Assembly: GCA_965660935.1 (NCBI GenBank)
Contig: CBFIBR010000006.1
Location: 6,291-70,290, forward strand
Direction: 5' to 3'
DNA length: 64,000 nt
Origin: UBA1172 sp002457135
GTDB lineage: Bacteria; Pseudomonadota; Alphaproteobacteria; Puniceispirillales; UBA1172
The position numbers and the translations under genes were made by a program. The notes under the pieces were generated by a model. It was not told the DNA's origin, ran no database searches, and saw only the letters and a list, made by a program, of their open reading frames with translations. This document shows positions 17,171 to 25,677 of this stretch, in pieces. The stretch's first letter is position 1. Each line of letters starts with the position of its first letter.

Positions 17171-17905
17171 TTAGCGCTGACTGGCCCGCACCTGTGTTGT
17201 GCTGTCAAAATAATGGACGCGGCCGGGTTCTGCTATGAGGCCGATGGTGCCAGCTCCGGTGAAGGGCGCAAGGTCGGTTGTCTTGACGATAAATTCCGCA
17301 CCCGCCGGGGTTTTGCAATGCACCAGCGCGTTTTCGCCCAGATTTTCCACCAGATCAGGGGTTGCTGTGATGAGTGGCTTTTTGCGTCCGGCTGGCACCA
17401 GATGTTCCGGCCGGATACCGAGGCAGTCCGCATCGCCCTTGAGCAGTTTTTGCCCGGCCCCGGTCAGGTCTTTTGCCATGAAGAAATTCATCTTGGGGCT
17501 GCCGATAAACTGCGCCACAAACATGTTCTGCGGGTTTTCATAAAGCTCGATCGGGGTGCCGATCTGTTCAATATTCCCGCCACGCAGAACAACGATCTTG
17601 TCCGCCAGGGTCATCGCTTCGACCTGATCATGGGTGACGTAGATCATGGTTGTCCCCAGCCGGCGGTGCAGCCGGGCGATTTCAATCCGTGTCTGGACCC
17701 GCAGGGCTGCATCAAGGTTGGATAACGGCTCATCAAAGAGGAACACATCGGGTTCCCGCACAATGGCCCGGCCGATGGCAACACGCTGGCGCTGACCCCC
17801 TGAAAGCGCCCTCGGGGTGCGGTCAAGCAGATCGGTGATTTCCAGCGTTTCCGCCGCTGCCCTGATCCTCTGGTCGATTTCATCCTTTGGTGTCTTCGCC
17901 TGATC
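17171..17905 (-). pseudogene. Truncated sugar ABC transporter ATPase (UgpC/MsmK/MalK type), 5' part lost
   Basis: The minus-strand frame encodes the C-terminal two-thirds of an ATPase. It runs from TPKDEIDQRIRAAA-like sequence (about KTPKDEI; the exact first residue is uncertain) through the signature LSGGQRQRVAIGRA, Walker B VFLFDEPLSNLD, the H-loop YVTHDQ and the regulatory OB domain (GIRPEHL) to an intact stop. Walker A and the first ~110 residues are missing. At about 17.90 kb the homology stops and the DNA becomes the 3' part of a PfkB kinase on the other strand, so a deletion fused the two. A shorter GTG-initiated product of 196 aa could be made but would lack ATP binding. Confidence 0.85.
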
Positions 17906-18225
17906 ATCTGGCTGGTATTGCAGGCGATAGCCTGATTGTCCTGACCAGCGGTGAGGGCGGCTCGCACGGGCTTAGCCTCACCGCATCGGCACCATGCCCG
18001 GTGTATCCTGCGCGTAAACTCATTGATACGGTGGGGGCAGGGGATACTTTTATGGCATCAATGTTGGCCTGGTTGAACGAAAATGAGTTCACGGCCCGGC
18101 AAGATATCGTTACCCTTGATGAAAGCGGGCTTCTGGCCATGCTCCGCTGGGCCTCACGGGCGGCATCGCTCAACTGTGAACGCCCCGGGTGCAACCCGCC
18201 CTACACCGCTGAAATACATCCCTGA
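17905..18225 (+). pseudogene. Truncated PfkB-family sugar kinase (fructokinase-like), 5' part lost
   Basis: About 105 C-terminal residues of a ribokinase/fructokinase-type protein, from LAGIAGDSLIVLTSGEGG to an intact stop. The PfkB signature 2, with the catalytic Asp in DTVGAGDTF, is complete, but the substrate-binding N-terminal two-thirds are missing. The frame begins at the junction with the oppositely oriented ABC ATPase remnant. It lies 32 bp before zwf, so the ancestral layout was probably a sugar-uptake gene set plus kinase feeding the Entner-Doudoroff operon. Catalysis is not expected from this fragment. Confidence 0.85.
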
Positions 18226-18257
18226 GTAGACTGAGAACCCTGAAAGAATTTCAAGTC

Positions 18258-19730
18258 ATGACTGAATACGCCCATCTTCCCCAATCCGCCGCGGTACCGC
18301 CGAGCGATTACGTCATCATTGGCGGCACGGGTGATCTGTCCCTGAGGAAGATTTTCCCGGCCCTGTTCCTGCGTTATGCGGCGGGGCAGGTGACTGATGA
18401 TTTCAGGCTCTTCGTTGTCAGCAGGCAGGCTGTCTCGCGGGATGAGTTCAGCGCCAAACTGGCCCCCCATTGCAAGGCCGGTATGGAGGGGATGAAGGAT
18501 GGCGATGCCACCCTGGCCCAGTTCATGGAGCTGGTAGAATTCGTCTGCGTTGATATCAGTGAGGCGGGATGCATGGCCGGGCTGGCGGAACACCTGTTGC
18601 CGCAGGCTGACCCGGGACGGCCGATCATTTTCTATCTGTCGATCACCCCGTCACTGTTCAGTTCAACCTGCCAGCGCATTGCTGAAGCCGGGCTTGCCCT
18701 GCCGCAAAGTCGTCTGGTTGTCGAAAAACCGCTCGGCAAGGACCATGCCTCGGCGCAGGCCATCAATGATGAACTGCTATCCATTTTTGAGGAAAAGCAG
18801 ATCTATAGGATTGATCATTACCTGGGCAAGGAAACAGTCCAGAACCTGATGGCCCTGAGGTTCGCCAATGTCATTTTTGAAGCGCTCTGGAACAACAGCT
18901 ATATCGATCATGTTCAGATCACCGTTGCCGAAACTGTCGGTGTCGGCAATCGCGCTGCCTATTATGACCAGTATGGTGCCATTCGCGATATGTTGCAGAA
19001 CCACCTTTTGCAACTGCTTTGCCTGGTGGCAATGGAACCGCCAGCCCGTTTCAACGCTGATCAGGTGCGCAACGAAAAACTGCGGGTCCTGCAAGCCATC
19101 CGCCATATCCAGCCTGATGATATCCGACTTGGCCAGTATCAGGACTATGCCTATGAGGTGGGTAACCCCAGCACCACGGAAACGTATGTTGCCCTCAAAC
19201 TGCTGATCGACAACTGGCGTTGGGCCGGGGTGCCGTTCTATGTCAGGACAGGCAAGAAACTGGGTATTCGCGCATCCGAGATTATCGTGACCTTCAAGGA
19301 CAGGCCGCATGATATCTTTGCCAAAAACGGTATTACCGACACCAAGAACGAAATTCCCAATCGCCTGATTATCCGGGTTCAGCCCCATGAAGGTCTGCGG
19401 CTGATGCTGACATCAAAGGAACCGGGGCCGGGGGGAATGCGGCTGTTTCCGTCAGAGCTCAATCTCAGTTTCGGGGAGACGTTCAACCAGCGGCTGCCTG
19501 AGGCCTATGAACGCCTGCTGATGGATATTGCCCGCGGCAACCAGACGCTGTTCATGCGCCTCGATGAAGTGCTGGCGGCATGGGAGCTGATTGACCCCCT
19601 TGTCGCCATGGCGGCGAAATCTGTTCCGGTGCTGTACCGCAGCGGCACGATGGGGCCGGATGATGCCCTGCTATCAAGGGATGACCGCAAATGGCTCGAC
19701 CCGAAAGATGAGACGGATGAACCTGGTTGA
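18258..19730 (+). CDS. zwf: Glucose-6-phosphate 1-dehydrogenase
   Basis: Oxidises glucose-6-phosphate to 6-phosphogluconolactone with NADP(+) or NAD(+); the first step into the Entner-Doudoroff pathway here. 490 aa, normal length. The Rossmann loop reads GGTGDLSLRK (22-31, where GASGDLxKRK is more usual), followed by EKPLGKD (156-162) and the active-site signature RIDHYLGKE (184-192) with catalytic His. The C-terminal beta+alpha domain is intact. It overlaps the lactonase gene by 14 bp and heads a zwf-pgl-edd-eda operon ending at the terminator near 22.8 kb. Confidence 0.97.
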   Translation: MTEYAHLPQSAAVPPSDYVIIGGTGDLSLRKIFPALFLRYAAGQVTDDFRLFVVSRQAVSRDEFSAKLAPHCKAGMEGMKDGDATLAQFMELVEFVCVDISEAGCMAGLAEHLLPQADPGRPIIFYLSITPSLFSSTCQRIAEAGLALPQSRLVVEKPLGKDHASAQAINDELLSIFEEKQIYRIDHYLGKETVQNLMALRFANVIFEALWNNSYIDHVQITVAETVGVGNRAAYYDQYGAIRDMLQNHLLQLLCLVAMEPPARFNADQVRNEKLRVLQAIRHIQPDDIRLGQYQDYAYEVGNPSTTETYVALKLLIDNWRWAGVPFYVRTGKKLGIRASEIIVTFKDRPHDIFAKNGITDTKNEIPNRLIIRVQPHEGLRLMLTSKEPGPGGMRLFPSELNLSFGETFNQRLPEAYERLLMDIARGNQTLFMRLDEVLAAWELIDPLVAMAAKSVPVLYRSGTMGPDDALLSRDDRKWLDPKDETDEPG

Positions 19731-20313
19731 GCGCATGACGGCTGTTATTGATGCCTGCCTCACCCATAAGGGGGAGGTGAGCATTGCCCTCTCCGGCGGG
19801 TCAAGCCCGCAAGGCCTCTATCAGGCCTTGTCCGAGGCTGACCTCAACTGGTCACAGGTTACGGTCACGCTCATTGATGACAGGCTGGTGGACGCTGATC
19901 ACAAGGACAGCAATCAGCGCATGATTGCTGAAACATTGCTCAGGAACAGGGCGGCGGCGGCTGAATTTATCCCGCTTCAGGACTGGCAGGATGATCGCAT
20001 TCCCGATATCGCTGTTCTGGGGATGGGGCTTGATGGCCATATCGCCTCTCTCTTCCCATCCATGCTGGGGCAGGGTGATGCCTTTGATCCAACCGCGAAA
20101 CCCGCTATCATCACCACAGGGCCTGAAGGCAACCCGAGGCATGAGCGCATCACCATGACGCTGGCCATGATCCTTGAAATACCCGTTCGGGTGCTGATGG
20201 TCTTTGGTGATGAAAAAATGGCAGTGCTGGAGGCCGCACAGGCCGGGGCCGATATGCCCGTGACCCGGCTGCTGGCACAGGACGGCACCAGTATCGTAAC
20301 GGAAAGGTTGTAA
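19717..20313 (+). CDS. pgl: 6-phosphogluconolactonase
   Basis: Hydrolyses 6-phosphogluconolactone to 6-phosphogluconate. About 198 aa, somewhat shorter than the ~230-aa DevB/SOL family norm, with the deficit at the N-terminus. The family's SGGSSPQGLY phosphate-binding loop, DDRLVDADHKDSNQRM and GMGLDGHIASLFP (catalytic His) are all present. The start at 19717 lies inside the end of zwf; an alternative ATG three codons earlier exists. The four-gene overlap/spacing pattern (2 bp to edd) indicates one transcript. Confidence 0.93.
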   Translation: MNLVERMTAVIDACLTHKGEVSIALSGGSSPQGLYQALSEADLNWSQVTVTLIDDRLVDADHKDSNQRMIAETLLRNRAAAAEFIPLQDWQDDRIPDIAVLGMGLDGHIASLFPSMLGQGDAFDPTAKPAIITTGPEGNPRHERITMTLAMILEIPVRVLMVFGDEKMAVLEAAQAGADMPVTRLLAQDGTSIVTERL

Positions 20314-20315
20314 CC

Positions 20316-22130
20316 ATGGCTGGACTCAATCCGGTGGTGAAGGATGTTATCGCCACCATTGAACACCGCAGCAAGACAACACGCCGCCATTACCTGGAGC
20401 GTGTCGCCAGAATGGAGGCCGACCCTGACAGTAATCGCGGCATGATGAGCTGTTCAAACCTGGCGCACACGGCGGCGGGTGCGCTGGATGATCAGGCTGA
20501 TCTGCTGGATGGCCGCAAACCGCATATCGGTATCATCACCGCCTATAACGATATGCTGTCGGCGCACCAGCCGTATGAGGGCTTTCCGGCTATTCTCAAG
20601 GCCGCGATCCGTCAGGCTGGCGGCACGGCGCAGGTGTCGGCCGGGGTTCCGGCGATGTGCGATGGCGTTACACAAGGTCGGCCGGGCATGGAGCTGTCCC
20701 TTGCCTCCCGCGATGTGATCGCCCTTGCAACCTCGGTCGGGTTGAGCCACGGGGTCTATGATGCCGCGCTCTGCCTCGGGGTCTGTGACAAGATTGTTCC
20801 GGGGCTTGTCATTGGTGCGTTGAGCCATGGTCATGTCCCGGTCATCATGGTGCCTGCCGGGCCGATGTCCAGCGGCTTGCCCAATGCTGAAAAAGCAGCC
20901 CGCCGCAAGGCCTTTGCCCGGGGTGAGATTGACCGCACAGAACTGCTGAAGGCTGAGGCGGAAAGCTATCACGGGCCAGGCACCTGCACCTTTTACGGCA
21001 CCGCCAATTCCAACCAGATGCTGATGGAGGTGATGGGGCTGCACCTGCCCGGGGCCGCCTTTGAACACCCGCATAGTGACCTGAGGCACGCGCTCAATGT
21101 CGAAACCGGGACCCGTGCTGTTGCCATCAGCCGACGTGGGGAGCAGCCGCGACCCATCGGCCGCATGCTGAATGCAAACAGTTTCGTCAACGCTATTGTC
21201 GGCCTGCACGCCACTGGCGGGTCAACCAACCATACGCTGCATCTGCCTGCCATGGCGGCGGCGGGGATTGACCTGCGCTGGGATGATTTCGCCCGCCTGT
21301 CCGAGGTCGTGCCATTGCTGACCCGGATTTACCCCAACGGCAATGCTGATGTGAACCATTTCCATGCCGCTGGCGGGATGGGGTTTGTCATGCGTGAATT
21401 GCTGGCAGCCGGGTTGCTGGATGGCAGCGCCATGACAGTCTGGGGCGGGAGCCTGAATGATTACGCGGTTGAACCGACATTGACCACTGACGGCGTTGTT
21501 TTCAGACCCGCTCCCGAAGCATCGCTCGACACCACTATTTTGAGGCCGGTTGCTGATCCGCATCAGGCCAATGGCGGGCTGGCCATGCTGGCGGGTAGTA
21601 TCGGCCGTGCTGTGATCAAGGTGTCCGCTGTTGACCCCGCGCATCACACGATCACGGCACCGGCGGCGGTGTTTGACCATGAAGCCGACGTCAAGGCGGC
21701 GATAGCTTCAGGCCAGCTGGATCATGACGTGGCCGTGGTGGTCCGCAATCAGGGGCCACAAGCTAATGGCATGCCCGAATTGCACAGCCTGACCCCGATG
21801 CTGAGCAACCTCCAGGATCAGGGGTTTTCGGTGATGTTGATTACCGATGGCCGGATGTCCGGTGCATCAGGGCGGGTACCGGCGGCGATCCACGTCACGC
21901 CTGAGGCGGTTAACGGCGGTGCCATCGGCCGCATCAGGGACGGGGATATGATCACGCTCGATGTCGGGGCAGGGGCGCTATCGGTTGATGCTGACCTTGA
22001 CGGGCGGCCAGCATGTGAGGCCTCATCCCCAGAAGGCGGTTTCGGGCGGGAGCTTTTTTCCGATATGCGGGATCAGGCCGCCTCGGCTGAGGCCGGGGGC
22101 GGTATCAACCTGTTGAGGAGGTATAGATGA
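20316..22130 (+). CDS. edd: Phosphogluconate dehydratase
   Basis: Dehydrates 6-phosphogluconate to 2-keto-3-deoxy-6-phosphogluconate; iron-sulfur IlvD/Edd family. 604 aa, full length. Recognisable segments are IGIITAYNDMLSAHQPYE, GVPAMCDGVTQGRPGMELSL-type active-site sequence (Cys in PAMCDGVTQG), LCLGVCDKIVPG (second cluster Cys), GTCTFYGTANSNQM (third Cys), and the C-terminal LITDGRMSGASG. Its stop overlaps the eda start by 4 bp (ATGA), so the two enzymes of the pathway are translationally coupled. Confidence 0.97.
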   Translation: MAGLNPVVKDVIATIEHRSKTTRRHYLERVARMEADPDSNRGMMSCSNLAHTAAGALDDQADLLDGRKPHIGIITAYNDMLSAHQPYEGFPAILKAAIRQAGGTAQVSAGVPAMCDGVTQGRPGMELSLASRDVIALATSVGLSHGVYDAALCLGVCDKIVPGLVIGALSHGHVPVIMVPAGPMSSGLPNAEKAARRKAFARGEIDRTELLKAEAESYHGPGTCTFYGTANSNQMLMEVMGLHLPGAAFEHPHSDLRHALNVETGTRAVAISRRGEQPRPIGRMLNANSFVNAIVGLHATGGSTNHTLHLPAMAAAGIDLRWDDFARLSEVVPLLTRIYPNGNADVNHFHAAGGMGFVMRELLAAGLLDGSAMTVWGGSLNDYAVEPTLTTDGVVFRPAPEASLDTTILRPVADPHQANGGLAMLAGSIGRAVIKVSAVDPAHHTITAPAAVFDHEADVKAAIASGQLDHDVAVVVRNQGPQANGMPELHSLTPMLSNLQDQGFSVMLITDGRMSGASGRVPAAIHVTPEAVNGGAIGRIRDGDMITLDVGAGALSVDADLDGRPACEASSPEGGFGRELFSDMRDQAASAEAGGGINLLRRYR

Positions 22131-22759
22131 CGCTTTCACCCGGCATCAGGGAGATCATGCAGAAAGGCCCGGTGATCCCCGTGGTCACCATCGAACACCT
22201 CGACCATGCCATCCCGATTGCGGATGCGCTGGCCGAAGGCGGCATCAGCGTTATTGAGGTGACGCTGCGCAGCCCTGTTTCCATGGACTCAATAGCCGCG
22301 ATTGCCAAAAACCGGCCGGGGATGACAGTGGGTGCGGGAACCGTGCTGAACCCGGAACAGATGAAATCGGCAAAGGATGCAGGGGCCGATTTCGCGGTAT
22401 CACCCGGCGCCTACCCCAAACTGGTGCAATCATCGGTGGATTGCGGATTGCCGCTCCTCCCCGGGGCGGCGACGGCTTCCGAGATGATGACCCTGATGGC
22501 GATGGGGATCACGGCGATGAAATTCTTCCCCGCAACCGCAGCGGGGGGCAGCGGCTATCTGAAGGCATTGGCGGCCCCGCTGGCCGAGGCTGAATTCTGC
22601 CCGACCGGCGGCATCACGCCTGAAACAGCGGCGGACTGGCTGGCCCTGCCGAACGTGATCTGTGTCGGCGGATCATGGCTGGCCCCGAACCATGTTCTCG
22701 CGGCGGGCGATTTCGCGGTCATCACTGATCACGCCAGGGCCTGCGCTACGCTCGGCTAG
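22127..22759 (+). CDS. eda: 2-dehydro-3-deoxy-phosphogluconate aldolase
   Basis: Class I aldolase splitting KDPG to pyruvate and glyceraldehyde-3-phosphate. 210 aa. The catalytic pair is visible: Glu44 in VIEVTLRSP and the Schiff-base Lys132 in AMKFFPA; the phosphate loop CPTGGITPE is near residue 163. It is the last gene of the zwf-pgl-edd-eda operon and is followed 24 bp later by a strong bidirectional terminator. With the upstream genes, glucose-6-phosphate is converted to pyruvate plus triose phosphate without phosphofructokinase. Confidence 0.97.
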   Translation: MTLSPGIREIMQKGPVIPVVTIEHLDHAIPIADALAEGGISVIEVTLRSPVSMDSIAAIAKNRPGMTVGAGTVLNPEQMKSAKDAGADFAVSPGAYPKLVQSSVDCGLPLLPGAATASEMMTLMAMGITAMKFFPATAAGGSGYLKALAAPLAEAEFCPTGGITPETAADWLALPNVICVGGSWLAPNHVLAAGDFAVITDHARACATLG

Positions 22760-22783
22760 AACTGTTCCTCAAGGCATAAAAAA

Positions 22784-22808
22784 TGGCCTGAAAGTGATGT
22801 TCAGGCCA
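22784..22808. terminator. Bidirectional intrinsic terminator between eda and the DUF3303 gene
   Basis: TGGCCTGAA, a 7-base loop, then TTCAGGCCA: a perfect 9-bp stem. It is flanked on the right by TATTTTT for plus-strand transcripts and on the left by six A residues (22778-22783), which read as a U-run for minus-strand transcripts. It sits exactly between two convergent genes. Confidence 0.9.
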
Positions 22809-22830
22809 CCGTATTTTTCTGTTCTGCCGG

Positions 22831-23091
22831 TTATGCCGACAGAATCTGCCCGACCTGCTCATCGGTCATGAGCGGCACGGCGTTCAGATCGCACAGATCG
22901 CTCCACTGATGGCAGAATGTGCCAACCGAAACCATGTCTTCGGCCTCAACAATCATGAACCCCTTGTTTCCGGCTTCATGCCAGCGTCCGATCAGGTTGA
23001 GACCGTCCCATTTTTCATCCATTGTGGCGAACCGTTCCTGGGCAGCGGGAACATTTGAAACGTCGACACTGTAATCAATTCTGAAAAGCAT
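22831..23091 (-). CDS. DUF3303 family small protein
   Basis: 86-aa soluble protein matching the DUF3303 pattern: an N-terminal MLFRIDYSVD strand, LIGRWHEAGNKGFMIVEAED in the middle, and WSDLCDLNAVPLMTDEQ near the end. This is a ferredoxin-like alpha/beta barrel fold in the wider dimeric-barrel group. No enzymatic function is established for the family. The start at 23091 is decided by AGGAGG five bases upstream; the frame continues 23 codons further without coding character. It is monocistronic and ends at the shared terminator. Confidence 0.85.
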   Translation of the reverse strand: MLFRIDYSVDVSNVPAAQERFATMDEKWDGLNLIGRWHEAGNKGFMIVEAEDMVSVGTFCHQWSDLCDLNAVPLMTDEQVGQILSA

Positions 23092-23229
23092 TTGAACCTC
23101 CTGAAAATATGCTATGCCTTGGTGTATTTCCCAGAATAATTGTCTGTGTTTTGATATCAAGTTTTAAGGGGGGATTGCGCCACCAAAATAGGCGAAATTG
23201 CACTTGAACAGAATAAAGAGGCTGAGATC

Positions 23230-24282
23230 ATGAACAGGCTGATAAGCGATACCATGTCGGGCGTGGTGCTGATGGGGCATGGCGGCCCTGAAATGCTGCA
23301 ATGGAGGGATGATCTGCGAACCCCCCGGCCCGGCCCCGGTGATGTACTGATCCGCATCACGGCAGCCGCTGTCAACAACACCGATGTCAACACCCGGCTG
23401 GCCTGGTATTCCAAGGGCGATGCCGCATCGGATGATGCATCATGGTCGGGCAAGCCGCTGGTTTTCCCGCGCATTCAGGGTGCTGATGCATGCGGTGAGA
23501 TTGTCGATGTCGGCAGGGATGTGGATCGCAGCCGCATTGGTGAACGTGTTCTGGTCGAACCCTGCATCAGGGTGGCGGATGGTGAACGGCTTTACCCTGC
23601 ATGGTATTTCGGCTCAGAATGCGATGGCGGCTTTGCCCAATACGCCAGGGTGGCGGCGTGCCATGCCCATCCTGTCAACTCCACGCTGACCGATCATGAG
23701 CTGGCTTCCTTCCCGTGTTCCTATTCCACCGCTGAAAACATGCTGACCCGGTCGAGGGTTGGTGTAGGTGACAGGGTGCTGGTCACGGGGGCATCCGGCG
23801 GGGTCGGTTCGGCCGCTGTTCAGCTGGCCCGCGCAAGGGGGGCTGAGGTGATGGCCGTCACCAGCCCGTCAAAGTCAGCGGCAATCGAACAGCTGGGTGC
23901 CTTAAGCACCTTTGCCCGTGATGATGACCTGATTGCCCTGCTCGGGGCCAAGAGCGTTGATGTGGTGATTGATCTGGTCGCCGGTCCAACATGGCCAATG
24001 CTGATTGACGTTCTGTCCCCTGGCGGGCGTTACGCTGTGTCAGGGGCAATCGCTGGCCCGATGGTGGAACTGGATGTGCGGACGCTTTACCTCAACGATA
24101 TCAGCTTTTTCGGTTGCACGGTGCTGGATGATGGCGTTTTCAGCAACCTGATCAGGCGGATTGAAGAAGGGGTGATCAGCCCGCTGGTTGCCGAAACCTA
24201 CCCGCTCCGGGATATCGCGCTTGCCCAGGAAAGTTTCGGGCAGAAAAGCCATATCGGTAAAATCGTGCTGGATATCCCCTGA
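23230..24282 (+). CDS. MDR-family zinc-type/quinone oxidoreductase
   Basis: 350-aa medium-chain dehydrogenase/reductase, NAD(P)H-dependent. The N-terminal GroES-like domain (about 25-155) includes PGPGDVLIRITAAAVNNTDVN. The Rossmann domain has the nucleotide loop VTGASGGVGSAAVQLA (about residues 180-195), typical of quinone oxidoreductase-like MDRs. A catalytic-zinc His/Glu set as in classical alcohol dehydrogenases is not evident, so a zinc-independent quinone or enoyl reductase is more likely. GAGGCTGAGATC precedes the ATG. It ends 7 bp from the convergent ureohydrolase gene. Substrate unknown. Confidence 0.87.
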   Translation: MNRLISDTMSGVVLMGHGGPEMLQWRDDLRTPRPGPGDVLIRITAAAVNNTDVNTRLAWYSKGDAASDDASWSGKPLVFPRIQGADACGEIVDVGRDVDRSRIGERVLVEPCIRVADGERLYPAWYFGSECDGGFAQYARVAACHAHPVNSTLTDHELASFPCSYSTAENMLTRSRVGVGDRVLVTGASGGVGSAAVQLARARGAEVMAVTSPSKSAAIEQLGALSTFARDDDLIALLGAKSVDVVIDLVAGPTWPMLIDVLSPGGRYAVSGAIAGPMVELDVRTLYLNDISFFGCTVLDDGVFSNLIRRIEEGVISPLVAETYPLRDIALAQESFGQKSHIGKIVLDIP

Positions 24283-24289
24283 TTGGCCC

Positions 24290-25246
24290 TTATTTGGCGT
24301 GATGCAGCATCCGGCCAATGATATTGAGCAGCAACTGGGCGGCCAGGGTTGATGTTGACCCGGTGGGGTCGTAATCAGGGGCAACCTCAACCAGATCAAG
24401 CCCGATGATATCCCCGCGTCTCGCCAGCCCGTCCATCAGCTCCAGAATCTCATAATAGAGGAACCCGCCATGGCTGGGGGTGCCTGTCCCCGGGGCGATG
24501 GAGGGGTCAAAACCGTCAATATCAATCGTCACATAATAGCGTTTACCGGCGGGGATACGGTCAAGCACCGCCTCAACCCCCAATGTGCGGAATTGCCGTA
24601 CCGACATGATATCACTGCCAAACCGGCGGGCATCCTCATACCCGTCACGGGCGGTGGAGGATACATTGCGGATACCGATCTGGCTCAGGCCGGTGACATA
24701 GGGTTTTTCAGCGGCGCGGCGCATCGGGTTGCCGTGACCGGCGGTAACGCCGTGGCGTTCATCGACAAAATCGAGATGGGCATCAACCTGCACCAGATGA
24801 AACGGCTCTTCATCGCTGAAGGCGTTGATCGCGGGAATATTGACCGAATGATCACCCCCCAGCACCACCGGAATGGCCCCGGCCCTCAGGATAGCCCGAA
24901 CGCCAGCTTCAATATTGGCGTGGGATTGTTCGGTGTTGGTGTGGATGATATCGGCATCCCCGATATCAACGATGCGGGTTTTTTCAGCCTCAAGATAGGT
25001 GATATCATCCTCATGGTCATAGGCCCCGGCATGACCAAAGGAAAACAGCGTCGATGCCTCACGGATAGCGCGTGGCCCGAACCGCGCCCCGGGGCGATAC
25101 TGGGTGCCAAAATCAAACGGCGCGCCGAGAACAGCCACATCAGCATCAATGGCATCCCAATCGGTGCAGATCGGGTATTTGCCGAAACTGCATAACCCGA
25201 CAAAAGGCAGATTTAACCGGCCGCTTTCATAACCATGGGTTGCCAT
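24290..25246 (-). CDS. speB: Agmatinase-family ureohydrolase
   Basis: 318-aa binuclear manganese ureohydrolase that cleaves a guanidino compound to urea plus an amine. All six metal ligands are visible: His133 (GGDHSV), Asp155, His157 and Asp159 (DAHLD), and Asp242 and Asp244 (TIDIDGFDP). The substrate loop reads GHGNPMRRA, close to but not the same as classical agmatinase, so guanidinobutyrase, guanidinopropionase or a related specificity is possible; the symbol denotes the family. It is convergent with the MDR gene. A long dyad lies 40 bp upstream of the start. Confidence 0.88.
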   Translation of the reverse strand: MATHGYESGRLNLPFVGLCSFGKYPICTDWDAIDADVAVLGAPFDFGTQYRPGARFGPRAIREASTLFSFGHAGAYDHEDDITYLEAEKTRIVDIGDADIIHTNTEQSHANIEAGVRAILRAGAIPVVLGGDHSVNIPAINAFSDEEPFHLVQVDAHLDFVDERHGVTAGHGNPMRRAAEKPYVTGLSQIGIRNVSSTARDGYEDARRFGSDIMSVRQFRTLGVEAVLDRIPAGKRYYVTIDIDGFDPSIAPGTGTPSHGGFLYYEILELMDGLARRGDIIGLDLVEVAPDYDPTGSTSTLAAQLLLNIIGRMLHHAK

Positions 25247-25285
25247 CTTTATCTCCCGATGAGCGTGATTGTATTCAAAAATCTC

Positions 25286-25306
25286 GCTTTTTTAGGCCTA
25301 AAAAGC
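25286..25306. terminator. 16-bp perfect palindrome with A/T arms upstream of the ureohydrolase gene
   Basis: TTTTTAGG/CCTAAAAA at 25289-25304, with outer GC pairs and one bulged T. It lies between the start of the ureohydrolase gene and the stop of the EthD-like gene, both minus strand. It could terminate the operon read from the right, as a stem followed by A/T, or serve as an operator for the ureohydrolase gene; the sequence does not decide. Confidence 0.5.
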
Positions 25307-25331
25307 AAGCTCCATGGCAGAGCATGGATGA

Positions 25332-25673
25332 TCAGGACCGGTCCGGCTCAAAACTGTTGATTTCCATCACATAATGCAGCAGGTGGCCATCAAGGAAGCG
25401 CTCAAAGAACCCTGGCAACAGCTCTTTTGCCTCATAGCGGGCCGGGCTTTCCAGCGCCTTGTTCATGGCCGCTTCATCCTGATAGGAAATCGCCAGCACG
25501 AGCGGGATAGGGTCACCATCCGGGTCCTGTTCGACACCAAACAGAACCCTGACCTGTTCGGCCCCGTCAAAACGCCGCCACAGGGGCAGCATCGTTTCCA
25601 TGACGTAATCGCGCATCGCCTCATCCATGCCCTCACGGACTGTGCCAACAAAGAAAGCGTAACGGCAGATCAT
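25332..25673 (-). CDS. EthD/dimeric alpha-beta-barrel-like small protein
   Basis: 113 aa starting MICRYAFFVGTVREGM. Size, the MLPLWRRFDGAEQVRVL segment, and DGDPIPLVLAISYQDEAAMNKALES followed by the end resemble EthD-type or stress-response dimeric barrel proteins. These often act as isomerases or accessory proteins in ring-degradation pathways. It is the last gene of the LysR-linked minus-strand catabolic operon, 4 bp after the ThDP-enzyme stop, which suggests translational coupling and a role in the same pathway. Function otherwise unknown. Confidence 0.7.
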   Translation of the reverse strand: MICRYAFFVGTVREGMDEAMRDYVMETMLPLWRRFDGAEQVRVLFGVEQDPDGDPIPLVLAISYQDEAAMNKALESPARYEAKELLPGFFERFLDGHLLHYVMEINSFEPDRS

Positions 25674-25677
25674 CAGC

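Noticed and set aside
18000..18225. Functional small kinase
   Set aside because: Signature 2 is present but the substrate-binding N-terminal two-thirds are deleted and the start is at a deletion junction.
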